64,000 nucleotides of DNA from the NCBI GenBank assembly GCA_025201805.1, contig MU619247.1:322230-386229 (forward strand). Direction: 5' to 3'. This document shows, piece by piece, positions 1 through 11,712 of this stretch (within the stretch, counting starts at the first letter, position 1; every line of letters begins with the position of its first letter). The stretch is from Parasitella parasitica (taxonomy: Eukaryota > Mucoromycota > Mucoromycetes > Mucorales > Mucoraceae). The notes beneath the pieces were generated by a model. The model did no database searches. It saw only the letters and a list, made by a program, of their open reading frames with translations, and was not told the DNA's origin. The translations under genes were made by a program, and so were the position numbers.

Positions 1-128
1 AAAATAATTAAATGCTACTATAATAATGATGATATAGTGTGTACTGAGTCGCGCCGCATTAGAGACAAGCATTTGATTCGACGTTTTTTTTTTATTTTCT
101 TTTCTTTCCAACATTTAGTCAATTTATC

Positions 129-284
129 ATGGATAACAATCCTTTTCGAAGCCAACAACCACAAGCAGGTAATTACATGACATCGAATGCAGGTGGTCAA
201 CCTCAACAGCAGCCTTATCAGCCAAGCTACAATAATAATTCCCTGGGAGGTGGGTATTCTTCTTTTACTCCAACAACGGGTTAT

Positions 285-317
<33 letters not shown>

Positions 318-974
318 TCACAACATCCACAACAGCCACAGCAACAGTCTTGGCAATACCAACAGCCTCAGAATAGTAGTATAATCCCGTCTCCTGCTCT
401 CCCTCAGCAAAGCAATTTTATGTCGACGCTGCCTCAACACAACTCATTTACACCTACGTCTATTACTAATCCTGCTCCTCCAACCCAATTTTCTCCTTAT
501 GCATCGAATGCTACATTGTTGCCATCTACTAATACCGGTAATCTTAACACCTCGTCTCATATGAATGGCTTTGGTGCTGAAGGCGCTGGTAATAGTGGTA
601 GCACCTCATATCAATCTTATGCTATGTCAATGCCAGTGCCAAACACAAACAGCTACCCCAACAACAACGCCAACAACAACGGGTTTGGCAATCCTAGCCA
701 CCAACAACTCCATCATCATCAGCAGCAGCAGCAGCAGTATCACGGTCCATCGAATTACTATATTCCTCCCAATTTTGGCATGTCCACTGCCACGACTACT
801 ACGTCCAACAATAACACCAATATGTTTTCATCACAACCTAGACATGCATCTGTAGATGCGAGAAGTTTATTAAAGGGTACTCAAGTGCGTACTGTTCAGT
901 GTCCTGTTTGCCAAAAGACAATTGAGGGCGATGACATGGCGGTCAATCATCATGTTAATGAACATTACACATAG
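129..974 (+). CDS. Q/N-rich protein with C-terminal C2H2 (UBZ-like) zinc finger
   Basis: Single-exon ORF of 281 residues. The first 230 residues are low complexity, rich in Q, N, S, P and Y, with a pure glutamine run at about residues 53-63 and a second H/Q block near 196-207. The only folded-looking part is the extreme C-terminus, where C258, C261, H275 (or H274) and H279 form a single C-x2-C...H-x3-H finger ending two residues before the stop. That spacing resembles the ubiquitin-binding UBZ1 fingers of autophagy receptors and SpeE-unrelated adaptor proteins, but this is inference from spacing only. The low-complexity region may be disordered or prion-like. The start is preceded by a T/C-rich leader (85-110), as in other genes here. 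No specific function is assigned. Confidence 0.75.
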
Positions 975-1102
975 TAATAAAACCACATGATCGGGATGAT
1001 GTGTTTAAAAAGGGTTTGCATAGATTTTTCTAATCATTTTCTTTTTTTTCTCATCAAACTTTTTTTCTTTTTCTTTGTTGATAAAAAAACGAAAAAAAAA
1101 AA

Positions 1103-1627
1103 ATGGACGCTGTGATGATTCAAGATGTTAATAAATGGAATTATTCATTATTGAAAGAACTTCGTGATGAAGAGAACATGAATATGAAGGTGCCACCGCC
1201 ATCACCTCAAGATGCGTCCATGCTGGAAGCCGTTTTCTCGCAACATTTGTCTGCTAAAATTCATGCTGTAGTGAACCCCAGTCATGATTCCTCATCAGAA
1301 CATGCTCAGAAACTGGAAAAATTACTACTAGCGCACAGAAACCCCACATTGAAACGGCATATATACCACAAACGACCGTCTCGCATTCCCGTCTCATCGT
1401 CACGCATAATTCATAAGAGAAACAAAAGAATATCAATGCAACAAGATGCGTTAGCCAATGCTTTGGAGAAGATTCACATTTCTTCAAGCACTGCTGAAAA
1501 GAAAAATTTAGCGACTAAAAAACCTTATTTAAACGGGTTAGTTACCATGGTAATGAACAAATCCAGAAAAAATAATTGCAGCGCCCACGAAACAATTATT
1601 CAAGATGTGAAGGATATGGACATATGA
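1103..1627 (+). CDS. hypothetical basic protein
   Basis: ORF of 174 residues starting 4 residues after an A-tract (1091-1103), the leader style seen at other genes in the window. I do not recognise the family. The N-terminal third is acidic to neutral (WNYSLLKELRDEE). The centre, around residues 90-112, is strongly basic with repeated KR/RK pairs (HKRPSR, HKRNKR), suggesting a nuclear localisation signal or nucleic-acid contact. No signal peptide or membrane segment is visible. It lies 129 bp downstream of the zinc-finger gene on the same strand. Confidence rests on length, start context and non-repetitive composition only. A missed short exon cannot be excluded. Confidence 0.6.
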   Translation: MDAVMIQDVNKWNYSLLKELRDEENMNMKVPPPSPQDASMLEAVFSQHLSAKIHAVVNPSHDSSSEHAQKLEKLLLAHRNPTLKRHIYHKRPSRIPVSSSRIIHKRNKRISMQQDALANALEKIHISSSTAEKKNLATKKPYLNGLVTMVMNKSRKNNCSAHETIIQDVKDMDI

Positions 1628-1776
1628 GAGCATGAAAATTTTATTATGTAAATACGGTATATTTGCGCATTTTGTTACGCTACATTAGTGAGTTTTTTTC
1701 TTTGTTTTGTTATTGATGATTTTGATTTAATAAAAATCTTGATTATTATTTTTTTTTCTTTTTTTTTTTATTGAAA

Positions 1777-2020
1777 ATGATAGCTGCCATTTGCTTTTTG
1801 TTGTCAAGGCATTGTTGGTGAAGTTGGTGAAGTTGGTGAGATTGGTGAGGTTGGCGAAGTTGGCGAAAATGGCGGTGGTGGTGAACCTGCTGTTGACGGT
1901 GAAGCTGTCCGTGGGGATAGTGATGCACTTTTCGTATTCTCATCTTTGACTGCACAGCAAAGAAAGCATGCTAACAAACTAGATCACATAATGCTGTTTA
2001 CACAAAAAGCGGTAATTTGA
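1777..2020 (+). pseudogene. possible broken collagen-like small ORF
   Basis: An ATG at 1777 follows a long T-tract and opens a short hydrophobic, signal-like reading frame (MIAAICFLLS) that stops at once. A one-base shift leads into a frame open from 1784 to 2020 that has no ATG of its own. This second frame encodes Gly-Glu-Val/Ile triplets in collagen-like Gly-X-Y register, then a G/E-rich stretch and a conventional-looking tail. Both frames being gene-like suggests a frameshifted or mis-assembled small secreted protein. A short intron is not obvious. The reverse strand has an H/Q-rich ORF here, which I treat as the shadow of the same repeat. Confidence 0.3.
1814..1867 (+). repeat. six tandem 9-bp units (GTTGGTGAA-type)
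   Basis: Six contiguous 9-base units: GTTGGTGAA twice, GTTGGTGAG, ATTGGTGAG and GTTGGCGAA twice. The differences are mostly at third codon positions of the GEV frame, which suggests the repeat was once under protein-level constraint. Confidence 0.85.
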
Positions 2021-3826
2021 AATTATAAAAATGTAGTTACCATGCAAGACAACAAGATTCTTTTTTTGGCGCTCTTGATTTCTTGTGAAATATCACAGTT
2101 TCTGGAGACGGTGTTGGCTCATAGGCTACATTCACATATAAAAAGGGAAATACATGTTAGTCTTCAATATATATATATATATATATTTTACTTTGCATGG
2201 ACATTTACCCGCTGTTTGCACCAAACCCAAGGGAGCTTTCACTTGTGGTGTAAAATACCGATCTGGTTGTAACTGATTTTTGTTTATTTTCTCGTCCGAG
2301 CTCATTCAAAATATAGTAAAGAAGAAGAAAGAAAAAAAAGAAAGAAAGAAAGAGAGAATGAATGAATGATGAATCTTTGAACCATGTATTGAAACCAATT
2401 GGCTTATAATAAGGAGTGGACAGATGTTACACATCTGTAAAAAAAAACAATGATCCCAAGTTGGAATAATTTGTTGATCAAGTAGTAAGCTACTAACATA
2501 TGCTTTCGGGAAACCCGGATAAGAGTTTCCAAAAACATAAATCTATTAATTTCATTTTCATATAGAAAATTTAGTTTTTCAGGAGCATTAGCAGATTTTT
2601 GGTTGATTTCAAGTTGACAAATAGTTGATGGAGATTATTATCATCCGTGTATTTGACTAACCAAGTTAAATATTGGAAATATACTTTGAAGTTAGCATTT
2701 TTGCTTTCAGATGTAACATTTAATTGCATTTTTGTATAAACAAAGCTAAAACTGTTGAAACAGCTTCGTTTTTTTTTTTTTTTTCATGTTGCAGATCATA
2801 CATGAAGGGTTAATCACAAAAGGAAAAAGAACTTGATGTGCTGTAAAACAACAAAATATCACACAGAAAGCTTGTTGGCAGTACGGTTTCTATGTCGAGT
2901 TTGTAATTTAGGCTTATTCATAGCAACCTCTAAGCAAGATTCATCATCTTTGTCATATGCATGCATCAAATGATGGGACCCAGCTGGGTGTCATTCATTT
3001 GCAATTTGCTATACTTTTTCTGTAAAAATTGATTCTCATTACAAAAAAATATTACGCCGAATACTGGTGCCACAAGCTGAAGCCTATTACAATTCTTGTC
3101 GTCAAACAATGCATATTGCTACTGTACTACTGTATATGTCTATTAAAGCGATTGTTACGTTTTTGTATGCTACATACATTAAAATGCAAACTTATGCATT
3201 TATTGCAACAACAACATTTTCAAACTAGAGAAGTGAGAATATACTACAGCATATGCTTATTTACCTAATAGAATAACCTGTAAAATTTTCATTTTTTATC
3301 ATCGCATATATAATAAAAGTCTAGCTAAATCAAAATGTGAACCGATTATCTCACATTCATGGCTACCTAGTAGAAAACATGTATAATAAAATTGAACCAA
3401 TATAAATGAAGCAAGCTTGGAATTTTACATCACCTTTGATTCATCTTTTGAACCATATTTATGCGTAGGTACTCACATCTTTGATTTAAATGTTTGTTGC
3501 ACAAATCTTCATGACAGTGATCGCTGCAGATCTTCTACACATACAGTAGATATGATTAGACATAAAAATGTAATACAATAGGATTAGAATGCCAAGTTGT
3601 AGTATATGCGGCTCATTGTTATAGGACCAGCAACTAAACAACGAGATTGATATCAGAAAGTTGCCAAGTAGAATTATAGAGATCCCGTAACCCATTATAA
3701 ATCCAGATTTCTAGTTGTACGGTATTGCAAATTACATGGACATTTTACAACACATAATAAAGCTTTATTGTTTTTCTATATTTTAGCAAAAATGAAAAGG
3801 TAAAATTGGTATAGTACATTGTTAAT
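2021..3826. other. intergenic, no gene supported
   Basis: About 1.8 kb between the small genes and the 3' end of the ABC transporter. It holds a TA dinucleotide run near 2167-2185, GAAA-type simple sequence near 2320-2360 and a T-run at 2769-2784. Open frames are under 80 codons, A/T driven, and show no domain or start context. I see nothing else. Confidence 0.6.
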
Positions 3827-6800
3827 TTACAAAACGGACAAAGATTGTTCATGAACTAATTCAGAGTAAGTGCCATTAAGTGCCAATAATTCAAAATGGG
3901 TGCCTTGTTCAATAACACGGCCATCTTTCACAACACAGATCAAGTCAGCATTTTGAATTGTAGACAAGCGATGAGCGATTGTAATGGTGGTTCTCCCTCC
4001 TTCTTCCAGAATGTTGTCCAGGGCCTGTTGTACGAGCTTTTCGCTATCACTGTCAAGAGCAGAAGTAGCTTCATCTAGGAGCAAAACCTTGGGCTTGCGG
4101 ATCAAGGCACGAGCAATAGCAATCCTTTGCTTCTGTCCACCAGACAATTGGCTTCCCTTATTCCCAACTCTTGTTGATAGTTGATCAGGCAGCCCAGAAA
4201 TGAATTCATAGATATTGGCAGCTTTACAAACGTCTTCAATTTCCTGTCGGCTTACTGGCTTCGAATCATCAATGCCAAAGCGAATGTTATCCTCTATGGA
4301 TAGATCAAACAGCACAGGTTCTTGCCCAACAAGCGACATATGGCTACGAAGATTATAGAGAGAGTATTTTTTGACATTGCTCTCATCCAAAGAGGCAGCA
4401 CCCTTGAGGGGATCGTACCAGCGTTGAAGCATACCGATAGTAGTGGATTTACCGCACCCAGAAGGACCAACGAGTGCGATACTCTGACCAGATTTTCCTT
4501 GAAGATTGAAGTCACCATTAAATACAGTAACATCCTCTCGAGCAGGATATGCAAACTTGATATTCTTAAATTCAATATCTCCCTTGACAGTACCAATTGG
4601 CGGTTCAAGACCTTCTAGCTCAGGATCAATCTTGGATTCACGTTCGATGACGGCGTAGGAAGCAATGGCAGCGTATTTGGCTTTACTAAATGCAGACGCA
4701 AAGGTAGTGCTGCGGCCAGCAGATTCAGAGGCCGTCATTATAACCTATGTATAATTATTGTAAGTAATAAGATGGTGGCAATTTGTGAACTTGACTTACA
4801 GTCATACTGGTGAACATCTGCTGGAAATCAATCATGCCATTTTGAATAAAACGAGCGCCTGCGTAAAATGCCAATGCGCTTGTATAGATGTTGATGCCTT
4901 TACCCAATCCAGCAGCGATAGATGATAAATAAGCCTTCTTTATAGCCAACCTGTGAGGGCGATCAGTAGCACGATAATAGCGCTCTTCAAAGTGTGCTTG
5001 TTTGTTTAATGCAGCTACGGTTCTAACTTCGCGGATGGCTTCACCAGCAACTTGGCCACTCTCAGCATTTGCTTTTTTAGTTTCATCTTCAAAGCCACGC
5101 TGAACACGGAATTCATAAGCTGTGGCAGCAGTAAGAAAGGGAGCCATACATAAAACAACCAAAGTAAGAGCCCAGCTGTGGATAAAAGCAATGATAAACG
5201 CAGAGATAATAGTAGAGAAAAGTTGCGTAACATCACCCCATGTTTTAGTCACCATTTCACTGACGTTACGAGCGTCAACGGCTAACCTTGTAGTAAGAGC
5301 ACCGGTATTGTTTTCTTCCAGGTCAAAGAATCCGACTTCTTGCTTCATATACGCTTCGAATACCTCGAGTCTGAGCCTCTTGGAGAACCTCTCGCCGCAG
5401 ATCTCATAAGCGCAAAACTGAGTGCCGTTGCCAATAAAAGAAGCGATTGCAATCATCACAAAGATGAAAGAATACAGGTTGGTGCCTTGAAGAGGGCCTG
5501 GTTGGATATCCTGTCCTGGCACACTAAGGATACCGATGACTCGCGAAAAACTGAAGCTGTAAACAGGGAAAATGCAGCCAGCAACAGCAGACCCAACGAT
5601 GCCAGTGCCCAGATACTTCCATTCAGGACGCATGTGTCGCAAGACTTTCCAAATAGGAGCCTTTTGTTTCTTCATTTCATTCTTGATTTTCTTTTGCTCG
5701 GCAAGTTTGAGCTCATACGCGTCAATTTCCTTGTTGGCTTCAGCTCCAATGTACTTTTCATCACTTCGAGACGAGACATTGGTAGTAACCTTTGTGAGAG
5801 CTTGGCGCTCCTTTTCCAGGATTTGCTGCTTGACTTCAGACTCTTCTTGTCTCAATAAATCTTCCGCATCTAGCTCAGCATTACCGGCGGCACCTGCTTC
5901 TTTGTTTTCCTCAGTGTCAATAGCCTGCTTGCGGACGAGACCTGCATAAGTTCCACCCAATTCAATGAGCTCTTGATGGGTACCGCGTTCAACAACGGCA
6001 CCATGATCCAGCACTACAATTAAATCGGCCTTCATGATAGTAGAGAGACGATGAGCAACAACAATAGTGGTGCGGGAGGCAGAAGCTTTGTCAAGCGCAT
6101 TCTGAACAAGACGTTCAGACTGGGTATCCAATGCAGAGGTAGCTTCATCCAACAGCAAAATGGTGGGGTTCTTTAGAATCGCACGGGCAATGGCAATTCG
6201 CTGCTTTTGACCGCCAGAGAGCATGCCACCTGCATCTCCAACAAGCGTATCGTAAGCATTGGGCAATTGAGAAACAAAGGCGTGGCAATTTGCTTCCTTT
6301 GCAGCTGCAATCAGTTGCTTATCAGAGACGTCGGCTTCAACACCCATAAGCAAGTTCTGTCTGACCGTCATGTTGAAGAGCACAGGCTCCTGGCTAACCG
6401 TTCCGATTTGTTGACGAAGCCATCTCACATCAAGATCTTTGACGTTATTTCCGTCAAGAGTGACCTCGCCAGAGAGAGCATCATAGAAGCGCTGAACAAG
6501 CTGGATGGTGGTTGATTTGCCAGAGCCGGAGGAGCCAACAATCGCCACAGTCATCCCAGGATTGATTTTCAGTGAAAGATCGTGCAAAATGGTGAGATCA
6601 GGCCGAGTAGGGTATTTAAAACGCACGTTTTTGAATTCGATAGCGCCGACAACTTTGTCAGGGACAAGACCTGCTGTTGCATCAATGTCGATTTCAGGCA
6701 CACGGTCAATGATTTGATATACCTTGTAAGCCGCGCCACGAGCACTGGATACAGCAGATAAATTAACAGGCAAACGGATCATACCTATCAAAATCAGGAC

Positions 6801-7914
6801 ATTAGCACGCAATAGCAATCTGGTCAAACAGGCAGCAAAACTAACTCATCGATCCCATCATCATGGATAAAAACGCAACAAATACATCAGGGCCTGTTAA
6901 TTCGCCTTGCACCACCTTGGTTGATCCATACCACAGCGCCAGACCGAAAGTACAGAAAAGAATAAACATAAACGTGGCAAAACCAAACCCTAATGATACA
7001 CCACGCTTGATGCCATACTGACATGCTTCATCCAGCTTTTCATCGTATCGTTTCGAGAACCGCTTTTGTAAAGTAAACGAGTAGACTGTGCGGATGGACT
7101 GGAACGTCTGTTCTGCAACAGAGCCGGCGCTTGCATACGCATTTTGCCCCATAATGGTGTATTTTGTGATGAAATAAGCCATTCCTCTGCCTGTGCCAAA
7201 CATCAGAGGCAGCGTTGCCAGCATGATGACCGCAACTTGCCATCCTATATTACATTTTAGAAAGGCAATCCATGCCGCGTTTTCTTATGCAGTTATTCGT
7301 ACCTTTGACAAACGCTACTACGAAACCACCAACAAACTGTGCAAACAACTGCACCAACATGCCCATTTTCTCGCTGATGCCGTCTTGAATAATTTGTGTG
7401 TCCGACGCAAGCCGAGTGTTCAGTGATCCATCAGCGGCTTTATCAAACCAGCTCATGTCTTGCTTCAATACAGAATGCAGATACAATGATCGAATGCGTC
7501 GAGTCTGACTCTCGCCTGTCAATACCCATAAGCAGTTTGACAGATATGCTGCAATTAAAGATGCCGTTCCCATGTAAGCCATAATGTGGATGACTGGCAG
7601 TGTTGCCTCCAATAGTATGCTCGGATCGTTTAGTGATCCAGTGAGATTATTGATAAATGTTCCATAGATTAATATCGACACAGGCTGCAATGCACCAGAT
7701 CCAATGGAGAATATAGCTGCGAGAAGGATCAAAAATCGCTCTTTAGGGGTAGAAAAACGGAACAGCTTGATGATCGAGACTGCAGGGCCCTTTTTTCTTT
7801 CGTATTTGGGTTTTGTGTCTGCATCGTTTAAAGTCTCTTTAGCTGAGGATGTAGAGACATCTGAAACCGCTGGGTCCTCTTTCTTCCCTTTGTTGTCGAG
7901 CTGTTTTTCACTCA

Positions 7915-7915
<1 letters not shown>
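3827..7915 (-). CDS. ABCB-type (P-glycoprotein-like) full ABC exporter
   Basis: Exons in transcript order: 7915-7303, 7244-6846, 6784-4800, 4744-3827 (1304 residues; introns of 55-61 bp). The layout is TMD-NBD-TMD-NBD. The first nucleotide-binding domain has Walker A GSSGSGKST, signature LSGGQKQR and Walker B ILLLDEATSALD. The second has GPSGCGKST, LSGGQKQR and VLLLDEATSALD. Both catalytic Glu residues and H-loop histidines (VVAHRLST, TIAHRLST) are present, so both ATP sites look competent. A charged linker rich in E/K joins the halves. Length and order match fungal multidrug exporters and a-factor-type transporters (MDR1/Ste6 family), which pump hydrophobic compounds or lipopeptides out of the cell. 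The substrate cannot be read from sequence. On the coding strand the start codon sits two bases after a 55-base poly(T). Confidence 0.95.

Positions 7916-7917
<2 letters not shown>

Positions 7918-7972
<55 letters not shown>
7918..7972. repeat. 55-base A homopolymer (poly-T on the ABC coding strand)
   Basis: Uninterrupted run of 55 A ending two bases from the ABC transporter start codon. On the coding strand this is a T tract that would lie in the 5' leader or core promoter. The true length is uncertain because such runs are prone to polymerase slippage. Confidence 0.9.
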
Positions 7973-7974
<2 letters not shown>

Positions 7975-10725
7975 ATAGATAAATCCCAACAATAGGAATC
8001 TCGATTATTTATACACATGTTGAAAGTAGGCAAATGTCGCACAGGAGGCCGCTACGCCGATTTTATCCAAATTTGTTGACATGTCTGGATTGAAATGACA
8101 GCGAGTCCGCTGAATCTGCAGAGCATGATAGGCAGTAGGTGCGCTTTTCCGGTAGCATCAGATTTGTGTTTTATTGCGTAACACTATAAATTGCTACTTG
8201 TCATTTGTATCTCGTGTAGCATCGCCGCAGCATGTTTTCTGATCTCAATCAGTATCTTGATTTTAAACGATAAATGCACCTGAATGCGCTATTAGAAATC
8301 TCCCATCACTCGTAATTATGCAGCTACTGATAGGATGTGCGCTTTACAGGACAATGTTGAAAGTGTACAATAACAGTTTTTTGATCTTTGGGAAAAAGTT
8401 TCGACTGATTGCCATATATAATGAATTAAGCCTTAATTGGTATGTGATTGTCCCACCTTGGAGCGCTTTTTGGATCAAATCGCCACTTCATTCTCGGCGC
8501 CTGCTCCATTCTTGAGCATTTCGTTTTTTGACTAAAAGTCAAAGACATTATTCAGCAAGACTGTTTGTCGAAGAATATATAAATTTTGCAGTGATGTTTT
8601 GAATGTCATCTCATCTTAAACGCTTTGATTGCGGCCTCTATTCGCTTGTCCTGGAAATTGATTTTACCACGGCTGATTGAAATTCCTGAGTACACAAACA
8701 CACGTAGCTCAAGGGTGAACCATATTTCCTTTATCCCGAATTTTTTTAAATGATCTGTGCCTTGTTTTATTAGTCAAACTGGTCCTGCTGGATCATTAGT
8801 TTTTAATGCTAGTCTCAGAAATGAGTACAGTACATCAATCGCATAATTGATTGTGGAAAGCCTGTCTCATAGACATCTGCTCCAGTTTAACTGCCATTTG
8901 TTTACATTACGCGTATTATGATGAAAGACTGATATACAACGATCAATGATTCTACTGATTTTGGGTTCTAGCATTAAGTATTTGTACTTTTTGCTATGTA
9001 TCGGTGACGATACCATTCGCACAATGCATAAAAGAAACAAGAATTTTTCATTTCATATAATTACTTCATTATTACTATTAGCGATAAACCAAATAGTCTC
9101 TCGTGTTTATCAAGTGCTTGGGCAAAAGATTTGGTCTCTAAAGTGGGTTAATCAAATAATCTAATCTAACCAAGATGGTTTCATATGTACTGTAGGTATT
9201 AAACTTGTGCCATTTTCCGACATTATATCGAATCCTGGTATACAGCCAAAACAAACGTACTAACGTAATATTTACATTTCATTCCACAATGGGTTTAAGT
9301 CTATGTCAAGAGGCATGAAATTCAATTGGATGCCAACAATATTTTATGCAAATGGGGTAGATAATGGCTATGGCTCTAGCTGATTTTGCATATGTCCTGG
9401 AAAACCTTTGAGTTTTTTTTTTTTTTTTTATCTAAAAAATAAGTTAAAGCATGCAAAATTGATACTGATCAAACCATTTGCCAAGTACTCCATCCCTTTG
9501 GATAATCGTTGTCTTGATCTTGCGAAAGAAAGAAAAAGTTTAGCCAAGGCTAATCTCTGCATAACTTGCTAGACGATTCTATTCAAGTCGTAAGCAAAGT
9601 GCTGTTGTTATCGTTGCTGAATAAAAGGGTTTGCCTATCATCAGTTTCAGACCGTACCTACTTCCATTCACAGAGCATCTACAGCGCTTTATTCTTGAAT
9701 CGTTATCTCTGAAAAAGATTTTACAAAGCGGATTGCTGTATAAACGCACCCATCTTGGTTGATATTTTGTAGCTGCCAAGTCATCAAATCAAACACAGTT
9801 CTAAAGACCCTTTTCTTTACAGGAACATTAGTTTATCACAAGGTCACATTGGTAGCTCATAACGACATTCAGACCCTCTTTTGCTTGAACAATGTTATAA
9901 CCGACGTTACGTATGTCATCAAACCATGCAATAGAGTAATGGTGCATACAGATATGACCCCAAATTATAGCGATGTCCGAATACGGACACACATTTACTA
10001 CTAAACAATCATCGATTCGGTAGATTAGATGATTGTATATTTACGTAATTAGGATTAGAGTTTTTGGGAGAACATAGCATGAACAAACTGTTCAGATGCC
10101 ACAAGCAGTAGCCATGGGTTTGACAGATGACTGTGCCAAATAGTTTAGAGCAAATCAATTCATCCAAAGTCGTGATCCGCCCAATAAATTTCACTAGTGT
10201 CATGTAACAAAGTAAAAAAAAAAAAAAAAACGATATACTTGCCAAAATCAAGCTATAGCAAACTAAGGATCTATCTATATAGCATTGCATCGTAATTCAA
10301 GAAAAAAAAGGGCTTGTTTTGCAGCATAGCAAACATTGTTGTTTCAATGGGGATCTCCTGCATACATGTACCACTTGGTACCTTGAAATGTAAAGTATGC
10401 GCTCGTATCATTTCAAAAAAAAAAAGTGGAGGCTCTGTATGATCTCTTTACTACAGCTGATTAAGCTCAACATAGCAACGTCTACACTGGTTTGATAATT
10501 TTCTAACAATACTATTTATGTTGCATTCGTCAATAGTACTGCAATTGATTTTGCAGTATCGAATGTCATTGGCCTACATGAGAATGATAAAACAGAACTG
10601 TGGCTCAGGTGCCACCAACCTTAAACATTTCTCTTATGCAGCCATGTACCGTATAAAAAGTTCCTGGCATTTGATTTTGAAAAAGGCCTTTTTTTTTTTT
10701 TTTTTCTTTGTATCTCTTATATTAA
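7973..10725. other. long intergenic region, no gene supported
   Basis: About 2.7 kb between the divergent ABC transporter and the peroxygenase gene. Open frames (for example 8318-8515, 8946-9164, 10009-10290) are short, A/T driven, and lack domains or plausible splice partners. Homopolymer tracts occur at 9414-9429 and 10214-10230. The last 50 bases form a T-rich leader for the downstream gene. No tRNA or other RNA gene was recognised. Confidence 0.55.
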
Positions 10726-11712
10726 ATGTCTAAATCTCAGAAAATAAGTCTGCCTCAAGTAAATCCCCCTCCTCCACAAAAGAAAAGCAAATCGGTTGCG
10801 ACTAAAGTTGTCTCAGCTGTGCTTGCTTTATTGGCTGCTTACTTTGTTTTCACGGTTATCAGCATTGAAGTCAATGGCAGAAGAGGGGTTGTATCAGCAG
10901 ATGAATGGAAGGAATTGATCAAGAAGCACCCATACCAAAGAAAAGAGACAGACCTCCGTTCCCCTTGTCCTATGTTGAACACACTTGCCAATCACGGATT
11001 TATCGCCCGAGACGGCCGTAACATCAGATCTGAAGATCTCTTTGATGCTCTCATGCTGATGGGAGCCCCTCCCTCGGTTTCAGTTCTTATTCTGAATTAC
11101 GTTTACTTTCGACTGCAAGAGCCTCAGCCTCAAGATCCATTCTGGGCTCAGTTTAGGTCTTTGAAAACTCTGGATCTCGACCGTTTGACAATATTTGATG
11201 TATTGGAACACGATGTATCTCTCACAAGAAATGACACTCTTTTGGCACATCCAGATACTACGTATGTTGTGCCAGCATATGTTGAGAGAATGATAAAGCT
11301 TGCTGAAATGAAAAACCAAGGTAAATCAAAGGGCTTTTTTACGCGAGAAAATGAACATGATGTTCGAAAGCTGCGATGGTTGGAATCAATAAGGGACAAC
11401 AGACATATGCATCTGGATCTATTTGCTCAGGTAAGTCGGCTGTTGTGGCAATAAGCTGGCACCTTCTGAATCTGGACGTAATTGTAGTTTGCCTCAAGCA
11501 CCGAATGTTCTTTATTGTTGGATATTATTGGCCGTGATGGAAGCATTTCATTACCACACTTAAAGTCGTTCCTTTTACACGAAGCTTTCCCGGAAGACTG
11601 GCATCCTCGTGAAACAACGTTTCCCCTTAAACATTTGATCATAAAGCCTATGATCTGCTGGCATGGACTTCGTAAAAGTCAAGTGTCCTTGGACTTGATT
11701 GATGAGCTTTAG
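10726..11712 (+). CDS. heme-thiolate peroxygenase (short-type, membrane-anchored)
   Basis: Exons 10726-11430 and 11488-11712 (309 residues; 57-bp intron with GTAAGT donor). Residues 25-47 form one hydrophobic helix, preceded by a proline/lysine-rich cytosolic-looking tail, so it looks like a signal anchor rather than a cleaved signal peptide. The heme-binding motif is P80-C81-P82 within SPCPMLNTLANHGF, where C81 is the expected proximal thiolate. E161-H162-D163 (EHDVSLTR) is the second family motif. PCP plus EHD is the signature of short unspecific peroxygenases related to chloroperoxidase, which use H2O2 to oxygenate or halogenate organic substrates. The C-terminal exon (HPRETTFPL) also fits the family. 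Most characterised members are secreted, so the anchor is notable. Substrate unknown. The start follows a T-tract and gives the full anchor. Confidence 0.88.

Noticed and set aside
1746..1955. Minus-strand H/Q-rich ORF
   Set aside because: It is the antisense of the 9-bp GEV repeat, and its tail is poly-Lys from a T tract.
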